DNA of 64,000 bases from Ganoderma boninense (GCA_002900995.3 CM035312.1:3678602-3742601), one strand, 5' to 3'. Shown: positions 12,201 through 24,839, counted from the first letter of the stretch. The notes: generated from the sequence alone by a model not told the origin. Numbers and translations: made by a program.

Positions 12201-13190
12201 CCCGCGCCATGGCAGGCTGGCGTATCGCACGGGGGTAACCGCCGGCATCGTGGCGCCGCAGACTCGCGGCTTCCTCGCGGGGCTCAACACCGCGTTCTCG
12301 ACTGGTGCGCGCCACAAGCTCGAGAAGGGCGCGCTGGTGCAGGAGGCGGGCGCCGTGCACGTCGCTATCCATCCTGTTGGATCTCCAAGTGTCAGCACGC
12401 AGATCGCGGCGCTTCGTCACCTCCTCCTGGGCGAGACGAGTGGCGACGTGAAGGAATGGTTCCGAAGGATCAGGAAGGTACGTGTGTAACTCACTTACAC
12501 CAGTGCCAGGGCTCCGCAGCTTACAAGGCATGCATAGGGCGAAGTACCCCTGGTCGTGGAGGCGAGCAGCGTGGATATCATCGCGTCGGTCATCGCGCTC
12601 AAGGCCGAAGTCGAGTCGAAGGTCCACACCTCACTCAAGTTCACCATCATCGGCGGAGCGGAGGCGCACCTCCTCGCGAAGGAGCTCGGCGCGGCGAACG
12701 TCGGCGTCATCCTCACACCTGCGCGGCCATTCCCCAACGACTGGGAGGAGAGACGCATGTAGGTTGCATGCGCGCTATTATATTTGGTGTTAGTGCTGAT
12801 GCTCGTGTCGCAGCCTCGCAGGCCCGCCGCTGACGGCAAAGAGTGCCGTCGCTGTGCTCGCCGAGCACAATGTCACGGTGGGGCTGGGCATCAAGGAGAT
12901 CTGGGACGCCCGGAACGCGCGTTTCGACCTCGCCTGGGTGCGTTCCTCCTCTATTCGCCCTCCATTGGTAGTTTACGCAACCTTTCTTTCAGGCCGCCCT
13001 GGAAGCAGACGGCGTCCTCTCCAAGGCCGACGCGCTCGCGCTCGCATCTAGTAACCTCGAGAAGCTGCTTGGGGTGACGACGGACAATGTCCAGGGAGAC
13101 CTGGTCGTCACCCGCGGCGGCGACTTGCTGGAGTTCAGCAAGGTGGTCGCGGTCATCTCGCCTAGAATGGGTGTTGTGAACTTCGTGTGA
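9266..13190 (+). CDS. Membrane-anchored CE9-type amidohydrolase
   Basis: This is a multi-exon gene for a metal-dependent hydrolase of the amidohydrolase superfamily, the type annotated in basidiomycetes as carbohydrate esterase family 9. Exon 1 (9266-9571, 102 codons) holds one hydrophobic segment at about residues 29-48, suggesting a type II anchor, then NATIWTG and VVKGDILLDGG. The metal-ligand set can be read in order: HSH in IIDMHSHL (about 9850), His in VQTHCYE, His in AAFHHAHE, Asp in SDHPVLNS. Conserved blocks follow, such as RVYSNTRMDTAW, EDLQWEALVDVL, QQAHYYGLP, HRIGY, DLVLWDSHPLALGATP and STPNFDKE. The C-terminal half has IGGAEAHLLAKEL, GVILTPARPFP and the end MGVVNFV at 13190. Introns fit in phase throughout. 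One, after VVMK at about 11128, starts with GC instead of GT. The segment between the HSH motif and LRALDALNT is unlike relatives I recall and may contain a mis-set exon. Substrate cannot be told from sequence. Confidence 0.85.
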
Positions 13191-13520
13191 ACGCCCTCCA
13201 TAATGTGATTTGCTAGTTAATGCATCTACGGCCGCAACATAGTACAAAGCACTGAGCAGGAATTTGCATCGAGTCACAAAAGATATTCACATCCGCAGAC
13301 CCCCCTCCTGATGGCCTCGTACTGGTGTGGCTGGCTCGTTAATCCTGCAGGTCACAAGCGACTAGATAGATTAAGTATGCTCACAAAGCGGATTACATAG
13401 CACAGTACGACAAGGGATAAGACGGTAAGTAAATATGCTATCTTCTCAGTGAGATACAAGAACGAATATATACTGTTTAACACAGACAGACCATGACCAT
13501 GGAATGAAAGCGCGAGGTCC

Positions 13521-14844
13521 CTACATATGGGCGACGTAGACATGGTGAGCATGGGTGGTTACATCCTCCTCTGACAGGACTCCGATCGTTGCTTGCACAC
13601 TCGCACAAGACACGAGCTCAATTTGGAGGATGACAAGTCGATGCAGTGGATAAATAAACCGCGGCTCGCGTCCCTGCCAAATGAAGCAAAAATCAGCGGC
13701 TGAAAATCGCATACCAGCAAGAGCGGAACAAACCTTAAAGCGCTTCAACGCCTTGACGGTCTCGCGCACGATGCGTTCGACGGTCGGCTGGGTTCCCCCG
13801 ACATCTAAAACATTGAACTGGCGGGCGGACTCCATGCAACCGTCGAACTGTTGTTTTAGCAATATTACTATTAGTGCTGATGAACAGCGAGAGTGGCTGG
13901 ACACGGAAGACCGGCGTACCAGGAACCTCCAAGAGAGTTTTTGACCTACAACCACATCTGGGAATGCACGCTTCTGGGCGTTCGGCAAGCCCTCTAATTT
14001 CTTGCCCTTGTGTACGGAGGAGACAGGATAGCCGTGGGGCCAAAACTGGATAACCTGAGGGGATACGCCAGAGAGCGTTCCGCTGGACCGTCGTGGTTGG
14101 TACCGCCGCTGAGGCAACACCTGGGAGCACAGAGATTAACGCAGGGATCGCGACGAAAGACACGTATCGAGGACTCACGGGGACAGAACCGACTGCAGTT
14201 TGCGAATGACAGGAAATGCTAGGCGGGGGGACTTCTCGCGTGACACCTGGCGCAGCGGATACGTTATTGCGCGACATTTGAAGAGTGCCGCTGCCTTGGA
14301 TGGAGGACGAGCGGGTTTGATGCCCGAGTTCCTCCTTCTGGAACGTGCCATCGGGAGGCAGCGGTTGCGAGAAGGATGTGGGAGATGGGCAGCGGGGCAT
14401 GACAACGTGATTCTCCCAAGTACAGTCGGCAGGTTCGACTGTGCTACCGCGAGGCGGAGTCGGGTCCAGGAAGAAGTTGTCGTGGGCACATAGGTCTTCA
14501 TTTTGCCACGAAGGGGTCGGGTATGTAGGCTCGATGCCGGGAGTAGAGGAGAACGTCTCGTCATCCCGGCCACCGGTGGAAGGGTCATGACGTGGAGGAA
14601 GTTCTGAAGAGGATGGACACCACCAAACGTCTGCGCGAGGTGGAAGGGGCGACAGCGAGTGCCCTGGACAAGTGGACTGGGTGTGCGGAGACGTGACTAC
14701 GGATTCGTGGGGCGCAGGCCATGGAAAGGCGACCTCGTGTATCGTCCGGATGTCGAGATAGCGAGGATCGACGGCGAGCGGCTGGGACGAGCGCTGGTCA
14801 TCGCGATGCTGGATTGAATAGCGTCTCAGTGCGGCGGCAGACAT
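13521..14844 (-). CDS. Unknown protein, four exons, Ser/Pro-rich
   Basis: Exons 14844-14179, 14120-13950, 13847-13734 and 13673-13521 join in phase 0, giving 367 aa. The introns (58, 102 and 60 nt) have GT donors (GTGAGT, GTAGGT, GTTTGT), AG acceptors and, in two, CTAAT or CTGAT branch sites. The first exon is low-complexity, rich in Ser, Pro and Thr. The later exons are more regular: GYPVSSVHKGKKLEGLP, then FDGCMESARQFNVLDVGG and VERIVRETVKALKRFK, then a short hydrophobic stretch PLHRLVILQIELVSC. The phase agreement over three introns is the main support. No domain is recognised. Upstream in-frame Met codons exist; 14844 was chosen as the first with a natural-looking sequence after it. Confidence 0.6.
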
Positions 14845-15496
14845 GTTTGCAGTCCCGGACGATGGAGGTAGTGAAGCGAGCGTCGAATGTCTGGCCGGGG
14901 GAACTTGACGGCACATTGGACTCGGAAGGCCAGCCTTATGTGCCCCGCGGTGGGGCTGGCTGTCTATCCATCTAGACGAACAATGGCTAGACAAACTGAG
15001 GGGAGGGACTCGCGTTGGAACATCAAAAGGATATGATGCGGCAGCCTGAGTTATCCCAGCTTAAAACGGCAGTTTTGACACCTTAAACAGACCTGGTTAT
15101 CCATTGGCGCTATACTAGATATCAGTATAACGCCGAGATCCCACACACTGACCAGGGCCTCGTAAAAGACTCACCGGATCACGATCCCGGTTGCGGTTCC
15201 CGGGCGGCGCCCTTCGCAAGGCGCCTGGATATATGCCGACCTCGACGCAGGCGTCATCGGGAATATCCACCGCAAATTGATGTAGGCACTGATGATGCAC
15301 CCTCTCCGGGAACACAGCGAAAGCCTGTGAAACCCAAAAGTTGAACGATCGTGCTCCTGAGGCGAGAAAGCGAAGAAAAAACATCGGGCAGAGACTGAAG
15401 TCATGCATATCTTCTTCCGAGGCACAATCAATAATGAGCGCCCAAGGTATGCAGTCGGCCAGTGAGCTTCAAGCCTGCTTGGCCGTACTCATGGCC
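14845..15496. other. Intergenic region, nothing recognised
   Basis: Contains the upstream region of the minus-strand gene ending at 13521 and the 3' flank of the BTB remnant. Short frames on both strands show no domain. Confidence 0.4.
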
Positions 15497-15965
15497 TCGA
15501 TTTCCGCCTCGCGTCTGTCCCATTACTCCATGAGGAGCACCTCTCCGACCATCCTGTCACCGACGATGTCACCTTTACACAACGCTCCAGAGGAAGCGGC
15601 CAGTCCTCCTTGGCCCTCTGCACGATGTACGCGTGCAAGCCCTCGACGAGGTACTTGTTCGCGATACGAATAGAGGGGCTGAAGATGATAGGCGTATTGG
15701 GGTCCCAGCGAGTGATGCGCATCTCTCTGTTGGAAGAGGCATAAACGATCGGAAATCGGGATGGGAGGAAGATGACATCGCACGAGGGATTGTAGATGAA
15801 CGTCAACAGGTTTGCGAGAGCCTCCGCCGTGTCTCCTATCATACCCACGACTGGGACGCGTCACGCCATCGTAACGAACATCGGGCGCTTCATCCGAGAC
15901 GTATCTGCAAAGACATTAGAATTTGCCTACGACGCGATAGAGCTGAGCCTTTGGGGGTGAGTACT
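15497..15965 (-). pseudogene. Remnant of BTB/POZ-domain gene
   Basis: On the minus strand this matches the gene at 25841-27047. Shared parts are the end of the first exon (GDTAEALANLLTFIYNPS), an intron at the same place, and the next exon (WDPNTPIIFSPSIRIANKYL, LHAYIVQRAKEDWPLPLE). About 55 bp unlike the paralogue, including a stop, then separate this from a short match to WDRREAEIE. Upstream, the QLYRV region is followed at once by a stop. The two stops and the insertion show that the copy is dead. Confidence 0.75.
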
Positions 15966-16954
15966 TGGGTCCTGATATAGTGGCCGACGCGAATGTTGCT
16001 GAGGAGACGACGTACAGTACCGGGTGGCGCCTGTAAGACCGCGATTTGATTCGACACTATCCTAGGGTGATTGTAACATAACCCGGACCAATGCGCGTAG
16101 TAGAGCCTGAGGGGAGGCCGAGCTCGATGTCAGAGGTACCGTGAAGGTGCTTCAACTTGAACTCGTCCAAAAGGAAATCGGAGGCTACGTCATGAGAGAC
16201 AAGACAGTGTCGCCTGTCGAGAACTCCAAGTCTGCGAGCCGTCCTAGACGATATTTTATTTGCGCAAGATCTGTTGTACTTAGAAGCTCAGGATAACGGT
16301 GAGAGCACTCAGCAAAGGAGCCCAGCCAGAGTCGCGCGCTTCAGCGGTGTGCAACGGTGGCGGTCCCGTGGGGGATGATGACATAAGCACAGTTGAGGCG
16401 CCTAACCGTCGTTCAAGCTTTCCAATTCAAGTCGAAGTTGTTCCGCCGCGTCCTCCATCTCCTGGGTCTCTGGTTTACGACCATAGCGAAACCTCTCTTG
16501 CATCTCAGGTGTTTGTTATCGATTTTGCCCCTTTTCCTCTCTGTCCGCCTCCTTCGACACTGGTCATCCGCCAGTCGCTAGCCGCACCCGCCGAGGCCCA
16601 ATGCATTGACTCGGAGGATCTTCCGAAACCAAGCATGTAAAGGCAGTGTTTGAGCTTACATAGAGCACCTCACTAACGCCATCGAGTCAGATCAGGTCAG
16701 CTCTTTGACAGAATAATAGTTTATCCGAGTCCTCGCAGGTCCTCGAGGCCTTCCCGCGGCCTGATCCCCTCGCCACGTGTTGGTGGAGGGGCAACAACTC
16801 CGCGACACGGAGATACACATGGATCCATAATCTGCTATCGATCTAGAAAACAACCACTCATAGCCCCTCTCTACCCTGCAAGGGCCCTACGACATTGACT
16901 CCAAGCCCAGAACAGAGCTGTGCCCATTCACCGGCACCCCTTCCGGCTCCGCAT
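15966..16954. other. Region without a recognised gene
   Basis: An open frame at 16299-16640 (+) encodes a Pro/Ser-rich peptide with no recognisable features. Nothing else is supported. Confidence 0.4.
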
Positions 16955-17125
16955 CGCGTTGGTTTTTCGCGATCGGCTGGGTGCTACCCTTGGAGACGTG
17001 GTCGACACGTATTAAACCCACCCCTGGATGTCGATCGCGGACCCACGAGGTCGTTAAAAGATCGCCTACAAGGTGAGTATATGCATGCAGTGTCCACCGG
17101 AATTCCGCTCACCCTGAACTCCTTC
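16955..17125 (-). pseudogene. Last-exon remnant of the CxxC-rich gene family
   Basis: Read on the minus strand, it matches the last exon of the copy at 18180-19604: the GGCTGGxTGCTxCCCTTGGAGA word, the cross-strand equivalent of SKGSIQPILG, and the following GATCGCGGACCC word. Only about 170 bp remain. It lies 250 bp from an amidohydrolase fragment, so both may have arrived as one rearranged block. Confidence 0.6.
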
Positions 17126-17369
17126 AGTCGTCGACCACCCCTCCTTCATCTCTCTCGGCTCTCTCGGCTCTTCCCCGCTTCCGTGGCGTATGCTCATTGA
17201 CCACATCGATTTGCTGGGAAGCCACAGCCGCAGACCAGAGTGGTCGAGACAAGTTCAGACTTCGCGCTTGCAACCATCTCGAACCAGATGGACGCCATCG
17301 TGTCATTGGCGAGTGCTTACCTCCAGTCGCATGCGACATACCTCCAGTCCTCTTCAGAATGAACACACC

Positions 17370-17495
17370 ACTCCCGAATGCGGACGGAGACAGACATCGT
17401 CTTCGACGTATGACAGATCTCAAAACGCGTTCAAGTTCCCCATCGCCGCGTTCCACTCAGCGCCCAAGACGCACCTCAACGCAGCAGTGTTCCGC
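17370..17495 (+). pseudogene. Short fragment of CE9-type amidohydrolase
   Basis: Matches about 10795-10900 of the complete gene: the intron end GAATGCGGxCGGAGACA, the exon start AGATCTC, and the words TTCAAGTTCCCCATCGCCGCGTTCCAC (NxFKFPIAAFH). The metal-ligand HHAHE stretch is altered. Similarity ends near CACCTC at about 17478. Confidence 0.7.
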
Positions 17496-17615
17496 CCACT
17501 GAGGTAAGGCTGAGAATCAAGCTTCGGCATTGTTCGGGCGCGCTCTTTCCTCCTTCGCTATCGATCTGTCTTCCCATGAATCGTTCAGCGGACTCCGACT
17601 GAGCCCTCACTAAGG

Positions 17616-18150
17616 TTGACGCACTCGTACCCTGCGTCCCATGGTCATGGTGGGAGGATGTCCGGTACGCCCAAGAGGCAGAGGAACAGTTTGCGCGTTT
17701 CGGGGCGGCCGACGTTGGACGAGAACGAGTATCCGTGCTTCGTGCTCCTCAGTGCGAGGTTCTCGCAGTCGTTCTGCGACCCCCTCGAGGTGATCGAGGA
17801 ATGCATCCAGGAATATGACAGGATATCGGACGTCTCCTCGGCGTCGACAAGGAGCCTTTGTACTTTGTGCGAGAGTGGTCTCAAGTCGTGGGTCGCGTGG
17901 GCACGATGGTATTCATGGGGACAGCTGCCAGGGTTCCTCTGCTAGCGAGTCCTGGCGCAGTTTCAGAGGTTGCCAGTGGGGTAAGTGTACCAACTGTGTA
18001 CCACGGGGAACCACATGAATACGTCATGTTGTGGTGTTACTTTTTGAATACAACGCTTTCGGTGCGTAGGGCCGTACGTGCACGGTGCTCTACTGTACAA
18101 GTGTCCTTTCAGGACGTGAATGGCGGGAAACAGGCCTGCATAGGCGATTG
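17616..18150 (+). other. Possible broken gene, family not recognised
   Basis: Two overlapping frames look protein-like in succession: DPLEVIEECIQEYDRISDV in the first, then GVDKEPLYFVREWSQVV and GRVGTMVFMGTAARVPLL in the next. Continuity would need a one- or two-base shift near 17835. The pattern resembles a region of fungal cytochromes P450 only weakly and no heme-binding motif is present, so no family is named. It could be a remnant of a gene brought in with the flanking fragments. Confidence 0.3.
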
Positions 18151-18179
18151 AGCATCGCATGCCCTCCATTATGGACCAC

Positions 18180-19604
18180 TCAGCCCTCGCTTCGGATACC
18201 GAGGATGGGCTGGATGCTTCCCTTGGAGATATGGTCTACGCGCAGCAAAACCACCTTCTCGAGGTCGATCACGGACCCCCGATGTCGTAACGGGTCGCCT
18301 CTGCTCTCCGCGTGGTCCTATCCATGAAGATGTGAGTATGTCCGTGCATTGTTCATGGATGTTGCGCTCACCATGAGCCTCTTCAGCTCGTCAAACACCC
18401 TGTCCCCCATCTCGCGCAGCGTGATCGGCCGCGCCTCTCGTCTCCTGCCTCCTCCATGGCGCACGCGCACCTGCCGCATCTCTTGCCGGGGGAGCTGGAG
18501 CAGCTGTCGTCGCCGGCGGTCAGGGTCGTCGTCGACTTGGAGCTGTCTGAATCGTGCTTCGCGCGGGAACACACCTCGAACCGGATCGACGCCTTCATGC
18601 CGATGGACGCGTTCGGACTGAACGCAGGTTCTGCGCCGTCAATTAGGGAGTCGAGCGCCCCGTGGGTGACACCAAGTCCTACATTGAAGTGGATCGGGCC
18701 TGCGGGAGTGCCCTCGAAGAGCTGCTTGTGCTGGTACGTCCCTTGCTCGAGGTGTTCGATGACGGAGATAGATGGGACGGGGCTGTGGCTGTGAATCGGG
18801 GAGGGGGGAGATGGCTGGGCTAGTTGAGGCTGGGCAGTGAACGCTTCAGTAAGTTACCATGTGGATCACTTGCAAGACGCTTACTCCGGACTGCGTTTTG
18901 TAGCTCGTATCCTCGTTCTGTGCGGCGACATGCGGCGCGACAACGGAGCCTGAAGCCCACGGCGAGAATGCGTTGTACGATGGGGAAGGCTCGTACTGCA
19001 CGTAGGACGCGTTGGCGGCAGGGGACGATGGATTCGACGAGGACATGTCGAGGAAGTGCACATCTGGGACCATGATCTGACCCCCCTCATCAACCCTCTG
19101 TCCGTGTGTGTGATAGGGCGGTGGAGCGATATTTGCATCCTGCATGTATTGCGCCAGGCCGTCCACGTCGTTCCCGGCGAAGGCGCACACTGGCAGGGCC
19201 TCCCCAGGGGGGAAGGTCACAGCGGGGGGACAGATTGTGGGAATGGAAGTGTTCGGCCACGCGTACTGCGTCTCTGCGTCTACCGTCATGATGCTGCGGA
19301 TGATCTGGAGAAACGGTGAATAGGGTACTGCGGTGTGTCCGGAGCGCCGGAACTGTTGTGAGGAACGCCCATGTGAGCCATGTTCACCGGAGAGCCGAGA
19401 GCCAGATATGTGCAACCCACCACCTCTCCGAGACCCTCTAGCACTGTCTGGGCGAGGACGCCATCGTCCATGTAGCACCACTGCTGATGGTCCTGTTGGA
19501 CAGCTAGTGTTGAATAGAACACATGAACGCTTCGACGGATCGACGCATACCTGGAGGCAGCCATGCTTGTGGCAGATGTTGCAAGGACTCGGATAGCTGA
19601 GCAT
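18180..19604 (-). CDS. Unknown-family protein, paralogue of the 6463 gene
   Basis: Inverted paralogue with the same exon order. Exon 1 (19604 down) encodes MLSYPSPCNICHKHGCLQ. Exon 2 has QWCYMDDGVLAQTVLEGLGE. Exon 3 is longer and Pro/Ser-rich. Exon 4 of the 6463 gene is absent or merged. Then come VPSISVIEHLEQG, TPAGPIHFNVGLG, ASIGMKASIRFE, the QVRVRHGG exon with PITLREMGDRVFDEL, and the last exon SKGSIQPILGIRSEG ending at 18180. The intron between ASIRFE and the next exon would be only 32 nt (GTGTGTTC to TTCAGACAG), unusually short. If it is not removed, the frame breaks there. Otherwise all joins are in phase. Function unknown. Confidence 0.65.
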
Positions 19605-21184
19605 GGCCTGCATAGAATGTGAGCACCCCTTCAAACTCACTGCGGATGAGCACTACTCACCCCCAAGTCCATTTTTGAATGAAAGATGCTGCGCGACCGC
19701 AGGAGGACGCGAGTGACGTGAAGATGGGGGACCGAACTTGAACCTGAAGAAGACGAGACTAAATAGGCGATCCGCAGTCTGTGGCCGGGGAGACCGCGAC
19801 AGATTAGCCGCACCCGTGGCCTTAGACTTTAGGCAGCAGGAACGGGCCTTCCAGGTATGTCTGCGCCGAGAATCCTGTCGACGGATGGGCTCTGCTTCTG
19901 TTCACACGGATCATGACGGGCGCGCCAGATGGATGCCGAGTATGGACGCCAGGCATCCATGAGAACCCTGAAATCCATGCGATCCGGCGGTGGGTAGCTA
20001 GCGGGATAGCGCGTTCGTGATGCGCGCATGCAGAATATCCAGAATAGTTATCCATAAGCCTCAGACAGTGACTCGGCTCGTTCTATACCGCTATCACGGT
20101 CAGAGTTGCCGCGCGCTCTGAGATGCTATTGTCGCCGGTTTCTGGATTGACGGTCCACTAGGTTGTGCGGCGGGCTCCTCTCTGATGTGCTTGGAGACAT
20201 CCTCAGCATTCGCCACAACGAGGACATATAGCACGCTTCCACGCATGGCCAATGCGCAATCTCTTCCAGCCCATAGTCCAAGACCTGCTACACTGGCGGA
20301 AGGGATCAATACATCCTATCTATGAGCGCGCGTCTCACTGTTGATATCCCCATGTGATGTTCGAATGTGAGATTGCGACTTGAAGAGAAGTTATGTTCGA
20401 CCGCGGCCTTGACGAGCTTCCCGCGGGCCAGCATGATTGCGCAGTTCCGAACACTCTCATTCGGCAGTATCAAATGGTGCTGCTTCGTATTCGAGCTTCG
20501 GGTTCCCTGGTGTGGATAGCGTGAATAAGCTTTAGGGTAGTGATAGCGTCAGGCGTATAGGACGATTATGAGAACTTTCGCTGGGATCGGGTCCGCCGAA
20601 GCGTTCTTGGCCTGCGCTTCGTGGATGTGATCGTCGGCGCAAGCGAATTCAAATATCCTTTTGTCAAGGCCTGGGATATGCTTCAGCTATTTCTGGTGAT
20701 AAGCTAGGGACTCTGTATGGGCGGTGGGAAGGTGCGATGGTGCAGAGTCCAAGCGTCAGGAAGAGTGGGTGAAGAGGGAGGACCTATAGCTAGGAGGGAG
20801 CAAATCTACCACGCCATTAGTAGTAGCAGGCGAGATAGGTACATGAACGACGTACACACTAGAGCGACTTGCGCATACAGATTATATAAGTGATGAGATA
20901 TAATGATCAGTCAAAAGACGAGTGTCGCCGACGTTCTCAAAGATGAGGTCGAGTGGTGAGGGACCCCATGATGTGTCGGGAATGAGAGGGATAGTCACTG
21001 ATGAAAAGGTCGCAGGCGGATCAGTGCACGGTCTGATACTAGCAGCCGAAATCGGACTCGGACTGTGTTTGCATCTCCTGGGTTGTTTTATCCTTCTCAT
21101 TACATCGAGTAATTTGTCAATGGTAGCAAAGCGGATGGCCGTCACGGTTATGTAGAGTACCTACCACATGTCAACTTCTCCAAA
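19605..21184. other. Intergenic region, nothing recognised
   Basis: No frame with a domain or consistent splice structure. This is the shared 3' flank of the HET gene and the upstream region of the family gene ending at 18180. Confidence 0.5.
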
Positions 21185-23207
21185 CTACCTGAATCCAAAC
21201 TCTCGGGGAGGATCCGGGAGTACCGCTAACATATCCTGGGGTAAGGCCTGAATGGACCTGATTGGCGAGATACGGAATTCGAGGACGCCCTCTAGACCGG
21301 GGGAAGGAGTAAAGGACAACTTCACGCTGCAGAATTGATGGCTGTCGTAGTACTTGAACGTCCTCTCTGTCCCCGTCGTCCCAGCGCCGATGTGGTCGTA
21401 TTTGCAGTCATGCGTGATCGACCGTAGCGGGTCGGTGCCATACGGGCGGAGCACCAGCCGCACCCAGTACGGGCGCGCAGACATCTCGGATTCCGGGCCA
21501 GCGTCGCAGTACAGACATTTTCCGAGGACGATCCAGATAGCATGGTGCGCGGCATCCTTCATTTCTAGGACCACCGTGCCCTGCCGGGGTTGGAACAGGG
21601 TGAAGGAGTACCCTCGGCGGAGGAGACGTCCCATCGAGTCCCAGGCAAAGTGGAAGTGAGAGTTGACGCGAAGCAGCGTGCTCACTAAGAGATAGCGCTT
21701 GCCATCGACTTCTTCCCCTGCTCGGAGGCACGCCGCAATTTTGGCCGGGGAAACGGTCAAGTCGGGGATGGGGTCGTCGCGAATGTATATGTCCGTCCAC
21801 CTTGCCTTCCGTCGGTAAACGTCCAGGGTCTTCAGGTCGCCTTCGAGGAGAGCCATGCGCGGCTGGAACATGACTACGGTCTCGGGCGTTGCATGATACT
21901 TTATGCGGTGGCCGATGCAGTAGAGTGGAAGCGACTCAAGTAGGGGGTTTCGCTCCGCTGAGCACGGGGAGAGGAGGAGGGCGAGGTGTTGCTGGTGCGG
22001 AAGGTCGCGATTTTCCTGGTAGGCAAACAGAATGGCCAGCTGTAGACGTCCAATCTGCAAGAGTGGGATGTGCGCACGGACGCCGTAGGGTGTGATTTCG
22101 AACGTAGGCAAGTCAGGGAGGGATGGTGAATCACGATCCAGGGTACGGTATGTTCTGAAGAGTCGTAAGTTTGACTGTACGAGATAATCGCTATTAGCTT
22201 CCACTATCCTGCTGTTGGATTCTTACTTCAGTGCTCACCAGTCGAGGTGCAATAGGATAGTGTACTCCGCTGGCGTCGATTAACGCGCATCTCGTTCCTG
22301 CCGCACTGGCGAAATCTGAAGGCGACGTTGCCAATAAACGAGTGTCGACGTCGTGGACGTCGTGGCCAACGGAATGGTCGCTTGATCGATATGGGTCGAC
22401 CCGGACCAGGTCGAAGAGCGCTTCAGGTGGCGCGTTGCCCCATGCAAACAGGGAAGTATCGGCGTAATGCTTCATGATCTCCTGCTGTAGCCTCCTGAAT
22501 GCCTGTCGCCCCTCGCCATACAACGTAGGCATGTTGATCCTGAACATACCCATCAGACAGTACGCCTCGTCCTCCAGTCGTGTCGTTACGCGTCCTGCGG
22601 CCCAGGACATGCGCTGCGCAACGCTGGTGTTGATGAACTCCTCCTGATTCAGGAGCACATCCGCAGGAACCCTCGTGACCTGCTCCAAAACAACGCTGAG
22701 ATCTGCCTTGGACCCCAGCATCTCCCAGCTTCCGGACACGAACAGAAGCTCGGGAGGCGCCACGAGCTCCTGCAGCGTCCATCCCCGAGTGTGCCACCTG
22801 CTCTTCCGGAAAGTGGAGTTCTCGCGACCGAGGGTCGTCATACTGGCGGTAGGGACGTCAGCGAGGAATGCGTAGCACACGTTGGCCAGGGAATAGTAGC
22901 GGAACATCGAATTGATGGCTTCCGAGAGCTCGGCGCTGCTGGTCTTGTCGATGCAGCATGTGTCGACCCAGAGCCAGTCATCGCCCCGTTGTTCCGCGAG
23001 CTTGCAAGATTCCCGAATTTTGTCAGATACATGATCGCGAGGATTCCGACCCGAATCGGCGCAGGAGACGCGCAAGGCCTCGACGCTTTGGAAGGATTGC
23101 TCGTTCGGCGGATCCCAGACATGGGAAAGGATGGCGTATCCTCCGGGGACGCTTTCGGGGGACGGGAAGTAGTGAAGCTCTGCGCGAGAAGAGCTGAGGA
23201 GCCACAT
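21185..23207 (-). CDS. HET-domain protein
   Basis: Two exons, 23207-22227 and 22174-21185, joined in phase 0 across a 52-nt intron with GTAAGA donor, a GCTAATA branch site and a TACAG acceptor, giving 656 aa. The N-terminal part is a HET domain of the kind in fungal incompatibility and related proteins: YAILSHVW at residues 24-31, WLWVDTCCIDK at 78-88, RYYSLANVCYAFLADV, and SRWHTRGWTLQELVAP at 136-151. These are followed by the usual AYCLMGMF and MPTLYGEGRQAFRRLQ. The long C-terminal region has no recognised domain. HET domains can trigger cell death on nonself recognition, but many basidiomycete members are untested. The start MWLL is the usual one for the family. Confidence 0.92.
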
Positions 23208-24839
23208 ATTTCGAGAGCTAGCTGCGTCCTGAAAGTAAGTGATGATCGGATATTTTAGACAGCATCAACTCACAATTCGCAGTGACCAGGAATGACTTGG
23301 AAACTCCAATTCGACGACGTGTTGTATTGGGTTTAAAATGGAATAGGATAGCTGAGAGATCGATGTCGGGGTGCTGTCGGGCTTGTCTTTTAAAAGAACT
23401 GCATGGTCAATGGATACGAAGGAGAAATGTGGTGAGCGGTAGCTGGATGCGTGGATAGGGAACGGGAAGGAGTTTAAACGGTTGGGGGAAGTGCATCGAC
23501 GCCGGCCCCCCTCTTGAGCATTTATGCCTGGCGCAGGTAGTGATAAGGTTAGCCGGCACAGGCCATTCCGATGGGCTCGTCTCCATACTGTATCAAATAC
23601 CTGTGTCGGCGCCCGTCACCGCATGCGTCAGCACCTGTACAACAAAGTGCATAGCTCGTCCTGGCAATGAATGACCATTGTCGAGGAGGCCCGTCGGCCT
23701 CAAACATGCCCAAAGGCCAAACAACAAGGTCAATAGCGTACGTACCATTCGAACCCAGACATGGCGGCCCAATATGAACAACAGAGCACCTCCGCAAACG
23801 ATATCTTCGACGGCATGATCAGCTGCAATAGCCGCCGCCACTGCCCCGATTACGACACGCTCCCGGAATGCCGTCCACGACCCCGTCGCCTGCTGTGACC
23901 TCCCGTGGTCTCATACGCATCACGTTTCCTGTACGCATGTCCGAGGATTAAACCTGTCCTCCTGTAAGGGGAGCGGGGTGCCCGCCTCCGCACGCTGGCA
24001 GACCCGATGATGTCACTCTGTGGCCCGATCGCCCATCGTATGCGACTTCAAGTTGCTCCTCGCGGCCCGACCTGCGACCCCTCGCGGAAACGACGTAGAA
24101 CTGAGATATCAGGGCTTCCTCGTCCTCGTCCTTGTATTGTGAGTACTGTCCCCCGCCAGCGGCTTTTCGTCTTCGCCGGAGCACGCCGGAGAAGGGGTCT
24201 CATCCCAGGCCGCTCAGCGGGGAACCAAAGACTCGGGCACGCTATGGTCGCTGGAAATGCCTATGCTGACGCCATGGCCAATGGTGTGGAAGGTGCAGAG
24301 TCTGCTCTGCGCGAGGCCCTGGTCGCTGGGGAGGTGGGGGATGAGGACGAAAGTCATGGTCCCAGCGGAGAGTGGCACCCTCTGGCCGACTCGAAGCCAC
24401 CAGGTACGAGCGCAGTGTGAAACGGTGCTAATCGACGGCCAGTGAGAGACTCGGATAATGCGGGCAACACGTATAGGCGAACGATTAAGCCCTACGGGAA
24501 ACTTCCCTCTCGCGTCCCTTTCCACCACACACAACCTGTCGACACTCACCACCCATCAAGTGCACTCTGGATCGTCCGAGTCACAGCATATCCCCCTAAA
24601 TATGCACGTGTTGCCAAGGACGAAGGCTTCTAGAAATCGAACGACGCAGCAGAGTAGCGGCGGGACCGTGGACAAGCGGGGGCCTCTGAAACCACCAGGC
24701 GCCGTATAAGTGGAGCGAAGACGGCAAAGGAGGACAAGCTCTGATAATCTTCGAAAGAGTTAGTCTGGTCCCAGTCGGATGTCGCCGCTGTGGAGGAGAA
24801 CGGAGCACGACTGAGAGGTTTTTAACGTCAGAACCGGAA
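23208..24839. other. Region without a supported gene
   Basis: A minus-strand frame at about 23593-23890 contains a hydrophobic stretch (TLLTLLFGLWACL), and another at 24214-24552 is open. Neither joins to neighbours by good splice sites, and no domain is visible. The first 200 bp hold the promoter of the HET gene. Confidence 0.4.

Noticed and set aside
17700..17960. Cytochrome P450 fragment
   Set aside because: Only a loose resemblance around REWSQVVGRVGTMVFMG; no heme-binding Cys motif, ExxR or other P450 landmarks nearby.
23549..23890. Small membrane-protein gene on the minus strand
   Set aside because: One hydrophobic stretch only. Two overlapping frames compete and no upstream exon with good splice sites was found.
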